64,000 nucleotides of DNA from Saccharina japonica (taxonomy: Eukaryota > Sar > Phaeophyceae > Laminariales > Laminariaceae): the NCBI GenBank assembly GCA_008828725.1, contig MEHQ01002939.1, positions 1 to 64,000 on the forward strand, in the 5' to 3' direction. The position numbers and the translations under genes are program-made. Shown piece by piece: positions 22,166 to 35,313 of this stretch (the first letter of the stretch is position 1; the number at the start of each line of letters is the position of its first letter). The notes beneath the pieces were generated by a model. It saw nothing but the letters and a program-made list of their open reading frames with translations. It did not search any database and was not told the DNA's origin.

Positions 22166-23260
22166 GTTCGATTTTTGTGAAACCCTCATTGTTGTCCTTT
22201 CTGCTAGACTAACATTTACACTACACCATGAGAGGAAGGAGGTACGTACACTCTTACGTATCAGATCACACTGAACGGTACACCGTGGGTATTCCGCGAC
22301 ATTTTCCTGGGGATCCTAGAATTTATCCCCGAGGAGGTTACTACGGCTGTGCCTACCGGTGTTCGGCACAGCACTACCTACAGCAGTGAGTGGTGGTGCC
22401 TTTCTCGCGGGCGAATGGATGAGAACAAATCATGAGGGATTACTTCCGATTTACTCTCAAACCACATTATCGATTCCGTTTTTAAGTTATACTGTACACA
22501 ATAATAAGTGTCGAGAGTACGCACGGCATCACAACATATTAGAGCGCGAACCGCTCGCTCGCGCAAGAATGGGATTATCTCTCGACTGCTGCCGTAAAGG
22601 TGTGCCACGCGGGGTCCAGCTCGCTCCCGTCAGTCCGTGTAGGATCTACTATACGTAACCTTCGAGGGAAGTTTATCTCCCCCACATTACGCGCATCTAT
22701 GGTATTCATACTATAATACCTTCTCACGCGGCACCAAAAAAAAAAATCACGTGCTATCATCTTGCTGCCCTGCCCTCGTCAAACTTCGCGCTCAACAAGG
22801 CATTCGACCAACCAACCAATCAAAATCAAGCAACCAACCCACCAACCGACCAATCACCCTATATCACCCATCGTACAAATATCGCGATATCCCGTGATGG
22901 CGTCGCGCGTGCGTCTCGGACATCACCGTAACACAAAGCTGTGACAATCCCACCTACTACGTACGGAAAACCTTTCACAAGGGATACCCCCGTTCCCCCC
23001 GCAGCCGCAGCCCCCGCATTCGAAAAGCACATCAGCACGTATAAAACATGAGCGAGACTAGCTGTGAACGGAAAGAGCTAGGGACGAAGCCACCCGTGAC
23101 CCCGCGCAAACCGCGGTATACCGCCGTAGCAGACCTTTGTTCGCGTACGGCCCGCGTGAGCGTCTCATCACCAGGTCAGCGCAAGCGCTAGACGTGGGAG
23201 CAAAACGACTGCCCCCCCCGCCCATCCCACACACCCGTGCCAATCACGCCATCGCCACTT

Positions 23261-26200
23261 CTACAAAACCGCCGCCCAGTCCGCGGGGGACTCTCGCATG
23301 GCAGCCGCTACGCCGAGCTCCAGCTCGTAAGCTTCCAGGTCTTCGACAGACGGCGCTACGGCGGGGGGGAGTCGGACAGGGCGGGATCGGTAGCCTAATC
23401 GCCGGCACTCCTTGAACCAGCAAACGGGCAGAGCAAGCGGGGGGCCGAGGGGGGTAAAAAAGAGTTCAACAGACGGGATAAGCGTGCGCGTATGCATGAT
23501 AGCCGTTCAATTGGGTGCTGTCATCGTATGTGGCGCATTCGAATGCCAGCCCGATGCGCGGCTTGGCCCATGGGTTGGCTGCGTATACCCTGCTGTCTTG
23601 GTTTTGTCTCAGCGGGTATGAGAGACAAGACGTGATTGCGTAAGAGTAGGAGCGTCTTGGATGTAAAAACTCTTTCCATAGGAACCATCAACTACACACT
23701 AACGATAAAACCCCGTTGTGTGTGTGTGTTTTGTTTGCTTTTTTTCTGCGGTCGAGGACGAGAGGAGACCGATGCGGATTCCGAATCTACAAAAGCCTAC
23801 GCGCGGTATCCAGCCGTTCCTTCACCTGGTCATGGCAGCGCTGGCAAACCTCGCCGCTCGATAGATTCGTCACCAAGTACACGTGGTTGGACTTGTGCGC
23901 CCGGCCGATGTTCCAGCACCAACGATTGTTTGCGACCTTTTCTCGTCCCAAAGTGAAGTGGCAAACAATTTTTCCAGAAACGCACAGACCACGGTGGCAA
24001 AGACAACCCAACAGGGTAAACCAGGGGAGGGATAGGGGGCCGAAGGGGGGGGGGGGGGGGGGGGGGGGGGGGTGAGGGGTTGGGCTGAGAGCGAGGGCAA
24101 CCAGGCAGCGAGCTTGAGATGCAAGAGTACGGTAAGGCACACTGGTGTGCAAAGGTTTACGGCGATCGCACCTCCTCATGGCTGTGCCAAGGTCAAAAGG
24201 CGAAAACAAAACCCTAAACCTACCCCTATGACCCTTACGTAACCCCCCCCCCCCCCAAACACACCAGTTGATGGCCAAAAATCCCAATCGAAGCCGCGAC
24301 GGTGTAACACCCACAAAGCCTACCAAATAACCCTCTTGTTGCTTGACATGAGTACAATGTACAATATTACATTAAAAAACATACTCCACTCCTGGAGCCA
24401 ACAAGGAAGGATGCCTCCGCTTCTTCCGGGCATCTACCTGGTGGGTCAGCTTCCTGGTGACCGCCGCGGGCCCACTCTTCAAGGGCGCTGCCCTCCCTAC
24501 CCCAGCCACACCGTCTCCTCTGACGTCATCGCCCGAGATTTTCCCAGCCGTGTAGCTCCACTGACGGAGGTCGCCTCGCGATCCTCCTTGGCAAATTAGC
24601 GTTCTGTAGGAAGGCCGGGGGAAGGGGTAATAGACGGATGGGAGGATGGGGGGAAGGGGGAAGGGCTCCCCCTTGGACCAGTCTGTTATACACTGTTAGA
24701 AGTTTATAAGGGGAAGGAGGGAGGGAGGAGGGGGGGGGGATTATTAACGCGAGGGCGGCGGCGGTAGCTACGACAAGGTCGGAGCGGGGGGGGGGAACTC
24801 GCACAACGACAAGGATACGCGCTTCCTGGTGGACGACGTACATTTATTGACACGGAAGATCGCGATCGTTTTCATTTTTCGTTGGTCCGCCTACGAACGA
24901 CTTCTCCTAAGCGAATGGGCACTAACTAGTACGGGGGAACCTAGTAATTAGGACCAAATATATTTGTCTTCAACATAGGGAGATGCCTGGTTTTGGTGTC
25001 GATCGTGGGTTCTGATTACTCTTTTTACTACAATAGCCCACCCCGAAATATATTTTTAAAAACAAAACAGCAACAACAGGTGTGAGATCGAGGATTTGCC
25101 GTATATGTGAATTATTACGGGGGGCCATAGTGATCAGAACTGGCTGTACCGTGCAAGCATAGGGGGATATATGGTTTTTGGGTCCATAGTGGGTATGGTT
25201 CCCCGTGATATGAATAGTACCCGCCGCTCGCAAAGCAAAAGTTACACGCAGGCAAATTGGGATATTAATAACACAAACACAAAAAAAGGCGTGCAAGGAG
25301 GAACCTCAACAACGCCCAGCGGCACCGTGCCCCTGACAAATTAAATCGCATCGGTCTCACGGTTACACGACTAAACCGGGGAGCAAAAAGGCCCTGCCAA
25401 GAGAAAACGCAGCACTCGTGTGGTACATGGCGAGAAAAAGAACAGGGCGTCAAAAAACAAGATCGCATAAAACTTAAAACCATCGACGCGCCTACAATTG
25501 TGAGACGTTTGGATGGAAGAAACACACACAACAGCAACAACAAGCTGACCTTAGGAAGGAATCAACAGCCGGGAAGGGAGATGATCCGAAACCGCTGCCT
25601 ATCACTTCCCACCCGCCACCGCCGCCGCCCCCGCCGCCGACCACCGAACCTTGCTGGCCTTGCCCTCTTCCCCGGCCGCCAAAACCAACACCTCCGCCGC
25701 CGGCGCCCATCACCGCCCGGCGCCCGTCCGGATGGTCCCTATCCGAAGACGCCCCCACGTGCGTGGACTGCTGCTGCTGGGGAGGGGAGTGGGCCCTGCC
25801 ATACCGCGAGTAGCGATGCTGGCCTTCCCCGTCGACGGTGAGGAAGCCTTCTCCTCGAGAGCGCAGGGAGGCGGGGACAACGAACGAGTCGTGCTGCGGG
25901 AGGCAGGGGTCGAGGGGAACAGATCGGTGCAGCGAAGCGCCAGGGGATGGGGTGGGGAGAAGGGTGGGGGGGTGATTTTTCTCTTCTTCAATCGAGCGTC
26001 CAATACCAGGCCCAAAACGAAACGAGGAACACCAGAAACTACCGAGGCCTGCCTGTTGGGGCGGAGCGGGGGGTGGGTGGGGCGGAGAGGGGTGGCAGGA
26101 ACCGCGCTCTGTCCCGCGAAGCATTTATTTTTCTACTGTTGATAGGGTATAAGCTTCACCGCGGCGTCGTCGACAGGACGCGGCAGATGAGTGCGTTTTT

Positions 26201-29200
26201 CAACCGGCGGTCACTAGACGCCTGCAAAACAATAAGCCGATGCGGCAGCGGCAGCGTGGGTTTTCCGCCGGTCTTCCGAGTCTGGTCAGAACCTCCGGAG
26301 GTACAGCCACGATGAAAAGCGGTGCTGGTATCGCCCCAGCTTTACACGCCGAATCAGCCGAGAACTCCGCGCGACTGGGTGCGCGGGATAACACGCGCCT
26401 CGCCATCGACCTCACCAGAACCGTCCGCGCCGCGCCGCTTGGGTCTCTTGATTGGCGAGCTCCCTTCCACTCCATCCACTCGAGAGTGCGTTGGTTGGAT
26501 ATCGCCACCTTCAATGCCGCTGGTTTGCCGTATTTTCTTGATCCCAGCAAACGGAAGCAGCGATTTCTGTCCACAGGCGTAAAGCGGGACGGGGAGGGAA
26601 AAAGGAGAGGGGGACAAAAAGGGTGGAAAGGGAGAGAAAACGTCACGCTTTACGTTTTGCGTCATGGAGGCGGAGCTGGCACTGTAACATAACCCGTTCT
26701 CCGCAAAGATGTATCGCGCGCAATCCCCGCCCGCCCCCCGTGCGTTTGGCAGGTATGCAAATTTCCCTCGCGAACCTCTTCAGCAATAGAGATGTTCTGT
26801 TATTGCAGCGACGATAGCCGGCCGCGGCGCTCAATCTTCCTGAGAACCAGCCAATCGAAACGACGTCCACGAAAAACAAAATGAAAAATTGAAGTCTCCG
26901 GTCTGTACAGGGCAAACGCGCACCTCGTGTAGACGCTGACGTCCGCAAAGAGCACCGTACGTCCGCTCCCGTCGTTAACCCACAGACCCTCCAACGCACC
27001 ACCTGCGCCTCCACCTAGGCCTGCAGCGGCGGCTCCCACAACGGCGGCGCCGGCGTCCAAGCCCTCTGCTGAGTGCGCCGCGTCGCTCTTGCGACACCGC
27101 GGTGCCTCGTCCCCGGTTGACTCTCTCTCGGAATCGGCTCCGCTTGAGAGGCCCGAGCGAAGCGCAGCAGCCGGCGCCACGCAAGGGCTAACCGCGCAGC
27201 TAGCGGCCATACCACCTGCGCCAACGCCGTTCGGCGTGGTCATCGGCGTGATCACCGACCCCGATACATCGTCGCGAAACGCCGCATCGCCCTTGGACGG
27301 GGTAGAGGTGGGGGTGGGAGTGGCGGGGTGGGGGACGGCGGTGTCGTCCTCTCTTCGTTCGCCATCGTTTGTGGTAGGCGCGGAGGGCAATACCGAGGAG
27401 GAAGGCCTCCAACACTCCAGATCGGCGGCGAGGCTGTTGACGAATCTGCCCACGTGGGAGTTGTCTCGAAAGAGCTGCATGGATGCGGTAGGGACATGTA
27501 GAGCGGTGGGACACTTATTTAGATTGGGGGGGCGCGGGAGGGGGGGGGGGGGGTAACGCTGCCGAGGTTGTTGCCGAGATAGCACTACCAACAGCGTTGT
27601 TCCTAAAAAAGTACATCTACCAAAGTACGTATAAAATGTAGTGCTGGACACCGACTTAACACACCGGCATCCAGTACGTGCGTACCCGAAATTCGCGTCC
27701 TGTCGTCGCAGTGACACGTTCGTTCACCTTCTTCGGCAAGCAGACGCGTAAAATCGCTGCAGCAATGCCACGCGTGCGCCACGCGAAAACTTCACAGCGG
27801 AAAGTAATCACCACGGCACTTAAACGTGTATCGTTTCAGAGGGGCCGAACCACACTGTAGGATAATTCCACGCTACAGACAAGTCAGCACGCGATTGCCA
27901 TACGAATCGGCGGATGCAGCCAGAAAAAAAGGCGAGGAGTACTTCAGCCGCTACCTGGTCTTGCGCAACACATCATCATACAGTATTAGTTCGAAATGTT
28001 GGCTACGGTAGTAGTATCAACGGTAGGTCGACTCGTGCGCTACAAAACTTATCCCGTTGCCGTCCCAACTGCCGTGGGCACAACCCTCGAAACATTTTAA
28101 CGCGCTCCGGATAAATCGGCGACCGCCGGCCCCTCTCCAAGCGAAGCTTATCTCCGCTGGAGCTCCAACGCAGGGTCCAAAAGCGTCGGAGCACGGCTCA
28201 ACTCTCTCCGGGGAAAAAATTGCACGAACCTGGCCTCCTGGCAAGTGAAGGATCAAGTGCCGGCTGAACTTCTTCGGGGTAGACGAGTCTAGGTCCAGAA
28301 AGTTGGAGCCTCCGACGCTGATACGAAAGTCTTGGTGGAGCTTTCCTGAGTACGGGCGGAAATTTGCCCCAAGAGGGGAAAAGAAAAACCATACTATTTT
28401 TTAAGACTTCTGAACAAACGTGTGTATACGTACCTGGTACCTGGTAAGCTCGGACGGTCAAACGGCGCGGGGTGAGAAGGGGGTGAGTTCGCGTGATCGG
28501 GGAGGTTTTGCGAATAAATGTGGCGTTGGCAGCACAGAAGAAACGACTCTTTTTTTTTTGTACACGGCGACGGGGGAGGGGGAACAGAGACTGCCAATAC
28601 ATTATTCCGGGGAAGGCAAGACGTAGGAGACAGATCGTGTGGGAGCCCATACCCGAAGGTTATATGATTCGCGGAATGGTGCTCAGTCTCCCGTCCTCGG
28701 GCAACAAAACTGCCTCCGATATTGTGCTAGCGGTGTAGACTCCCTAGACGTGGCGGACATGGGGCAGACATAGTGCCCGCACACGAAGTACGGTACCACA
28801 AGGCATTGCACTGATAATATACGCGAGCCGCTGAACATCCTCAAGCGCGCATCAGCCCCCCCCCTCCCCCCCCCCGACACTCACGCGAGACTTTCAAGCC
28901 AGGAAAAAACGCCCCGAGGACACCCTGAGGCTCTACGTATATCATTCCGGCTTCGCGAACAACGCATCTACGCTACCGGCTCCAGGGGTCGAAACCGTAA
29001 CCTCGACGACCGCCTTACCCGCCACGACGTTGATCCAGGCGCGCACCAGTCCCTCCCCGTCCAGACCGGGGTTGCATGCCCGGGCGAACTCCAAGTCGAA
29101 GTACATCCTACACGGCGACCCCTCTCTGATGATCTCGTACACATGCCACAGGGGAGAGGGACGGGGAGCAGGCCGCGTCACACCCAACGGACAGCGCTGC

Positions 29201-30283
29201 CCACCGTCTCCGACAGCACCGCCGTCCGACCCCACCCCCGGCCCGGGGGGCGAGCGCTGCGCCCCGGCACTGTTGAGCACAGGAACATGGCACGGGTCCG
29301 TCTGATCCGAGCCGTGCTCAGCTCGAGGGGGGTGCGCGGCAGGTTGTGGCGGCGGCCGGGGGCGGGGGCGCCGCGCCTGAGCTTGGGGAAAGATGCACTG
29401 GCTGGGCGCGGCCGTGTAGGGGTAGTGCTCCTCGAAACGCCGGACGTCGCACACGAGAAATTTTCTGGTGGAGAGACGACCACGCACAAAACAAACGCCA
29501 TCGTTGATTCCGGGTTGTGAGCGAGGGGGGGAAGGGGTGAGGGTTAAGGATTGGCGCAGATCGTTCAGAAAACAAAATTGCAAGTCACAATTTTAGACAG
29601 TGAAAAGGAGGCCAGCAGCTACTTCTCCCGGTTGTCGACGTCTTGTCGGCTAAGCGTGATCACGGGGGGGGGGGCGTACTCATTTGTTGCTTGCCTTAGT
29701 CATTTGACCGGGGGGGGGTGCTCCATTCGTTTTTGAAAAAGGGAGAGTCACGGTTATGGGTGACGAATTCTGCGAGGGCGCCGATGCACCCGGCGAAACC
29801 GCGGCACCCTCGGCGCCCGCCTCCCACGCATATGAAGTCGAAGCGGCGGCGGCGGCGGCGCGGCGCGGTACGGCAATCACGCACGAAACGGAACGTCCCG
29901 TGAGAAGAGAAAGAAAGCGGCCCCGCCGTCCACTTGCCTGCACCGCTCGAAGCCGCATCTCACCCCGAGGTAAGCTTGGCACAACTACAGTAGGCATCTC
30001 ACGGCGAGGGCATAAACGCACACATAAATTTCTAAGCGCGGACAGTGAGCGGGAAAAGACGCTTGATCTCTCAAGCGCGCAAGGGACACTGATACCGTCG
30101 GGGCATGGCATATGGTATGGCGCGCTGCTATATAGCGACCGCGGGAGGTATGGCAAGGCTAACCTGCTGCCGGTGGAGCTGGTTTCGAAGGACAAGACCT
30201 TGTAACGGGCAGCATCGTCCGGCGCGAGCCTCGCCTCCAGCGCATCCGCGTACGTGAACGCCTGCTCTTGTCGCCGGAAAACC
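23261..30283 (-). CDS. PRIMPOL: DNA primase-polymerase PrimPol, 9 exons seen, N-terminus unresolved
   Basis: Exons: 30164-30283, 29019-29464, 28230-28345, 26924-27474, 26509-26566, 25550-25893, 24501-24603, 23826-23936, 23261-23410 (stop); phases agree throughout. PrimPol is an archaeo-eukaryotic primase that reprimes stalled forks and bypasses damage in nucleus and mitochondria. Seen: RRQEQAF, motif I CRMYFDLEF (the DxE metal ligands), motif II LDSSTPKKFSRHLI (SxH), FRDNSHVGRFV, VSVYTRNRCFRL, motif III SPFPAVDSF (Asp), and a zinc finger of C, H, C, C in NRWCWNIGRAHKSN plus CQRCHDQEC across the last two exons. Gly/Pro-rich linkers in the second, fourth and sixth exons make it longer (at least 665 residues) than the animal protein (about 560). 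The donor of the seventh exon (24501) is the least certain. The first listed exon needs an upstream exon ending in phase 2. Confidence 0.93.
24045..24072 (+). repeat. Poly-G tract, 28 nt
   Basis: The longest uninterrupted G run in the window, in the intron just before the first zinc-finger exon of PrimPol (poly-C in the gene's sense). Confidence 0.95.
29668..29717 (-). repeat. Short dispersed motif, copy 2
   Basis: The reverse complement of 'ggtcaaatgacttaaggcaag' plus 'caaatgagtac' (one base shorter here), with G runs on both sides. Related copies lie at 21735-21780 and 33003-33050. Confidence 0.8.
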
Positions 30284-30812
30284 CTGGGTGCGGAGAGAGA
30301 GGGGGACAGGGGGTGATCTCATGTTGTAAGAAGTGCAGAGCGCAAGGGGTGCGCACCTACTGCCGTGCGTACAGCCTGAGCCATCACCGTGAGCCGAGAG
30401 AAATCCCTGTTTCGCGTTCAAGCAGTGGTATATACGAGGGGGCGTTTGCGAGCGAGCCGACACTCGGGGCAAAATGTAAAGTTGTACGCTCTTTCTTGAT
30501 GGGTCTGCAGTCCATAAGGGCTGGCAGGCCGCGCTCGTGCCGCATGCTACAGCATAGAACGGAACGCGTTTTCAGTTTACGACCCCGGCGCCAGACGACG
30601 GACGTAGATGGGCCGCGAAAACAAGAAGCAAACAAACAAAATCGAGCACTGCACGAGGAGTCACAAAAGGGATGATGAAAACCGCCGGCGGCCTTTGAAC
30701 ACATACCGGCCGAACCTGCCTGATTGGACGGAACAAGAAAAACAAAAAACCATCGTACGCCCCGTCTCCGTCACGTGCCCACCTCAAACCCGGCAACAGC
30801 ATCTCCCCGCCC

Positions 30813-31275
30813 CACCCGCTCCCTTTGGACCCCGAGCCCCGGTCGGCCTCCGACGCTGCCTGCTCTGCGGCCCCGTTCTCCTGAAAGTCCCTGTACCGCT
30901 CGTGCAGCGCCTTGCGCAGGGTAAGCCAAGAGCCTTCCACCTTGCCGCCCGCCCTTCTCTGCGGCGGCGGCGGTGAAGCCGGGTTAGCCTTGCCACCTTC
31001 GGTCCATCCGGTCACGCTTTCTCCAGAGCCTCCTAGAGGGCGCTTTCTCGAGCGCCGGCGGCTTGGCCCCTCCTCCTCTCCAGCTCTCCGTGACCTTTTG
31101 TCGGCGCCCCCCCCACCTTTCTCGGCTCTTCCGTCCCCGTTGTCTCCGCCGCCTGGCCCGTCGAGAGAGAGCACGACACACCTCTTGGTAGAGCCGTCGC
31201 GGGCGTTGGGTCGCCTTCGGCCAGCGCCGGCGCGCCGACGGTTTTCCGGCGAAGCTACCAGAGACCTTTCGGAGG
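30813..31275 (-). CDS. Coding-looking exon, possible PrimPol N-terminal extension
   Basis: An open minus-strand stretch with strongly biased composition (Arg/Gly/Pro-rich) ends in a helical-looking part (LTLRKALHERYRDFQENG) and a possible donor (ccg g/gtttgagg). It lies 530 bp upstream of the first confident PrimPol exon. The phase of this donor does not fit that exon directly, so another exon would be needed, or it belongs to a different gene. No domain is recognised. Confidence 0.4.
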
Positions 31276-31778
31276 TTACGTTAGAGAGAGGGGAGGGGCG
31301 GGGGGGGTATGAGCAGCGGTGCGGAAACTTGTTGACCCCAGGAGCCATAAAAAAACTTGATTTAAAAAATAAAACCAAAAAAAGGCGCCCCTACGGATAG
31401 TTTTGGGGTCGGGTCGCAATCAGCCCTGCTTGGATACGGTCCGACAGCTACTGCAAAGTCCAATTTCACCAGGAACCCCCTGTATTCTGGTCTGGTCTAG
31501 TGTGGCCCGCCACTTCGTAGGCGGGGGGGCGGGGGTGGGGGGGCTTTGAAGGTGTTTTGTGCCGAATAGACCGAATCGGCGACCCGTGCTGGAGAGGTGT
31601 ACGCGGCTACGTGTGCTGCACTGCAAGTGGGTGCGACTTGAACAAATCGCTCTTTAAGAGTATGTAGCAAGGGTGCGTGTCGAGCCACTGCCAGAGTCCA
31701 CGCCTTGCGCTTTCTAATCGACACAAGCCGTGGATGACATACGGCAGAGCAGTCTAAAAAACAAAACATGCCGTACAC

Positions 31779-32824
31779 CATTCCACTGGTCCTCCATCGC
31801 GCACCTTCGCCACTCCCCATCGGGGACGTCCAACTCCCCGTGCAATGCGATCACAGGTTTGCAATCTCCCTTTCCACTGTTGTTGTTTCTGCCTCCGCCG
31901 CCGCCGCCACCACCACCACCACCACGGCCACCGCTGCCGCCGCCGCCGCTGCCGCCATCGCTCCCGTCGCCCACCAAACCCGTCTCTTCGCCCTTCACCA
32001 CCGGTCTGCTATCACTAGAGGCAAGCGCCACAACTCGACCCGGCGGAAACGCCGCTTGCTCGCCGTCTTCATTCGCGGCACGCTTCGGCTGGTCATCGAG
32101 AGCTCCACGACCAGATGCGAGGCCGACCCCCCAGTGTTCGGCAGTCCCGACAAGCGCCGGTTGGCCTCCAAGACCCTTCGTCGTTGCGGAGGGCGTTCCC
32201 GGCATGTCGTTTGCTTGGGTGGCGGTGGTGGTGGTGGTGGCGGTGGCGCTGCTGCTTCTGCTGCTGTTGTCGCGGATCAGCTTCGCTAGGACCGGGTCAA
32301 AGCCGACCCCGGGGCAGGGTGGGGCTTCACGAACCGGAGGAGAGGGAACGACGGACCCAACGCCGTCCAGAATTTCTCCATATTCGCTGCCGGGGCCCCC
32401 ACTAGCCGCCTCTTCCCTGACTCTGCCGCCACCGCCGCCTTGGTTCGCGAAGGCGGGCGAGGGGGTCAGGAACTCCGTCGGGGCGAGCTGTCGGCGTTCT
32501 GGCGTTGCGGTCGTCAGCGGCGGCATCGCCCCCCCGCCCCCCCCCCTCCCGCCTCCCATTTTTGCCAACTCCGACGCCACTACCGCCGCCGCCGCCGCCG
32601 CCACGTCCGCGTCCGCAGTATCACGGCCGACAGCACCACCAGCATCCGTGATCGGCGTCTTTTCGGCGTCGTTGCACTCTGTCGACCGCTGTTCTCCCCG
32701 ACGAATCAGACCGCTGAGGACGAGCGTGCAGCCGATGCCTAGCTCCAGCAGAACCGCGGGCGACTCCAGCGCGGGCGAGTTCGAGGGGAGCGATCGTTTG
32801 GTTTGACCGTCCGAAAGACGTGTT
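31779..32824 (-). CDS. Large low-complexity exon of unknown gene
   Basis: The open minus-strand stretch runs from a possible acceptor (ccccttcag/a) to a possible donor (tggaatg/gtgtac). The translation mixes Gly/Ala/Ser-rich runs with ordinary sequence (FDPVLAKLIRDNSS, HGELDVPDGEWRRCAMEDQW), and the bias suggests real coding. It is too long and compositionally consistent for chance alone, but no family is recognised. It may be part of an N-terminal extension of the PrimPol gene or of the gene starting at 34903. Confidence 0.5.
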
Positions 32825-33002
32825 CTGAAGGGGAAGTGTGTACGGGGCGGGGGAGCGAGGTGAGGGGAGGGGCGCAAGTTAAAGGGGGGTAATTCACAAA
32901 GCATCTATGGAATATATGGAAACAACGCAAGAAGCATCCCAACTGTTGGAGGTGTCTCTATCAGGAGTAGGAACGTTGCTCCGCCTCAAAAGGGTCGCGT
33001 GG

Positions 33003-33050
33003 TCGATGGTCAAATGACTTAAGGCAAGCAACAAATGAGTGCGCCCCGCC
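33003..33050 (+). repeat. Short dispersed motif, copy 3
   Basis: 'ggtcaaatgacttaaggcaag' followed by 'caacaaatgagtgcgcccc'. It is nearly the same word as at 21735 and 29717 (reverse). Confidence 0.8.
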
Positions 33051-34468
33051 GCCCCCGTGTGTGGCTCGAAGCGATGCGAACTCACGAGGTACGGTGGTGT
33101 GATGAATGGCAAGGTATTGGAGCGGATGATGTGCGAGGCTTTTCATGAGAGTACAGTCAGCGCTTTTGGTAACGCTGCTTGTGGGCTACGGAGTGGGCAT
33201 TGTCTGCTCATCGGGTGCCCGGGTATTTCGCGGTCGTCGTCACACCTAGGTTCAGGTGTTTATGCGAAAAGAAGGAACCCGACAGGAGCTTTGGCGTGGC
33301 GAGTGGCAAGCTTCAGCGCGCAAAAGAAAGGAATAATATTATACTCGCGGCGAGCTCCTGCGACTCCTCGTCGTAGCAAGACGCCGTGCTGGGCGATAGC
33401 TCCACGCCATCAGTCTCAGCCCCGCCCGCTACCCGTGCTCACTGGCGTTGGCCGCATAGGCGTCTTCGTGTTGTTGTCGTTGTTGTTGTTGTCCTCAGTC
33501 ACGTGTGCGGTGATACTGATCAAACGCGCGATAAGGAACTTCGCCCACCGATACCTACTATAAACTACGAGAGCTCAAGGTTCCACGCGGTAGATAGCAG
33601 CAGCCTCACAACAAGTGGCCGCGTTTCGAAACATACAGCAGATACACACACCTGGTATCGGGTAGACTTTACGAGAAACAATCAACATATGTATATATCG
33701 GGCAAGTGAGCAAGCGCGCGTCTCACATCGCCTCCCGCGGAATTTCCATGGCACTGCCACCTCCTGCTGCCATCACGACCGCGTTGAGCAGCACGACAGC
33801 ACCGTCGGACTCTTGTCGCCACCTGACCGTGAGGCTTCCCTGAGGCGGCGCACGATGCAAAAAACGCGCACGGCAGCAGCTCTTCATTCCTCGGCGTCCT
33901 TAGGAGAGCCCACCTGGTCCCAAGGACGCCCCGTCCTGGTGGTGCATCTCGCAGACCTTCCCCGCAAACAGCATATTTTATAGACTAGGTTATACTTACC
34001 AGGTATCAGCTATCAGCTGATACGTACAGCTAAGATCGTAGACGAGTACTCGGTGACGAGAGACGAGACACAAGTAACAGTACTCGTCGTACCAAGTCTT
34101 TAAGTCTTACAGCAGTAGTCCGGATCATACGGACACATTATACATTCGTACCTGTGGTATATACGCGTATACCGGAGTTCGTATGTACGTACGTACAGGA
34201 ATAAAATACGTACTGATACGTACGTACGTAGATCTCGTCGTACTCGAACACCCAACACCGAACACACAGCAGCGAATGCGTCGCATGTTACTGAGAATTG
34301 GCGAGCAGGGTGCGCGCGATCGAGAATGGCAGCTAGCCGCTCTAATATTCCTATCCGCACACCACACCTTAAAATGTGCACTACTGTACGAGTAAGCACA
34401 CCCTACTGATGTGTGAACTATGTATTACATGTACCCGCTCTACTCGTGCCTCCTTGGGTGCGGTTCAC

Positions 34469-34903
34469 CTTCCCCACGTCCTCCTCGGCCCCTGCTGAGC
34501 CATCGCGCACGGAGATCCTCTTCGCCTCCCAATGATGCTCGTAGGTCGGCTCAGTGCTTCCAAATAGTGAACCTCCCGCGGCGGGCATAGTGCACCCCTG
34601 GGAGCAACGTTCGGCACACTTTGGCATACGGGTCCCCGGCTCCGATGTCCTCCGAGCTTGGCAGCGTCCGTCACCCGCAGGAGTCTTGGGCGCTCGAGCT
34701 GACTGAGCAGGTGTTCTTGCTGCAGAAGGCACAATGTTGGCGGCTGATTTTTTAATAGGCGCATCTCCTGATGTGGAGTTGTCGGTAACATTAGAAGAAG
34801 CGTCTCGTCCTTCAAACCGGGAACGCGTTGCAGCAGCCTCTGCCGCGTCGAGCTCTTGGAAGAAGTCATCGTCGAGGTCCTCCTCGTCTACGTCGGCATA
34901 CAT
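34469..34903 (-). CDS. First exon of an unknown minus-strand gene
   Basis: The ATG at 34901-34903 opens a 145-codon stretch with a very acidic start (MYADVDEEDLDDDFFQELDA), a basic/Ser/Pro-rich middle, and a Cys-bearing segment (KCAERCSQGC). It ends at a plausible donor (aag/gtgaac). It is transcribed away from the dynein-docking gene that starts 410 bp further on. Possible later exons are around 33914-33956 and 33722-33842, where an acceptor (cctcag) precedes SLTVRWRQESDGAVV and a stop, but their phases could not be reconciled. No family recognised. Confidence 0.5.
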
Positions 34904-35313
34904 GGCACCCTAGCAACAGGCAGAGCTCTGTGATGTTCGTGGTTCGATTTTTGAATTTGAAGTAGATGCCTGAAATGGGTTTTCGTAGAGCAAAAAAAGG
35001 CATTTTCTGAAACCGCCAACACACCAAACCGGCAAGCCTCGAGGTGAGACGTGCCGTTTCGAGGAAATTGCGGCGACAAAGTTCCTGTTCGCTCGTTGAC
35101 AACATGCGATATTTACGAGGAGTGAACCCAAATAGTCTACGCGTACGGCAGCGGTGGATACGTTTTTATTGAAGTAAGAAATAGTCAATCGGTGGACTGG
35201 ATCATGCTCGTATATGGGCTCTTTTGATCGGTAGAGTCGGCGGGCAGACGAGTCTTGGTCGTGGCAACTCGTGACAACTTCGAGTACCTGTCGTCGCTTC
35301 GTCGCCCGACGAT
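34904..35313. promoter_or_regulatory. Possible shared divergent promoter region
   Basis: A 410-bp gap lies between two outward-facing first coding exons. No clear TATA box was identified. The call rests only on gene orientation and spacing. Confidence 0.3.

Larger units (their letters stand above)
19507..23260. other. Intergenic, repeat-rich
   Basis: Upstream of the oxidoreductase gene start and downstream of the PrimPol stop. It holds a SINE-like copy, a pair of AGATCAT-rich direct repeats (about 20975-21215 and 21915-22165), a partial C-tail repeat (21601-21733) and a short dispersed motif (21735-21780). No gene was recognised. Confidence 0.6.

Noticed and set aside
31730..32806. 358-codon plus-strand frame
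   Set aside because: It is the mirror of the minus-strand exon at 31779-32824; its poly-Pro/Leu content and the splice borders favour the minus strand.
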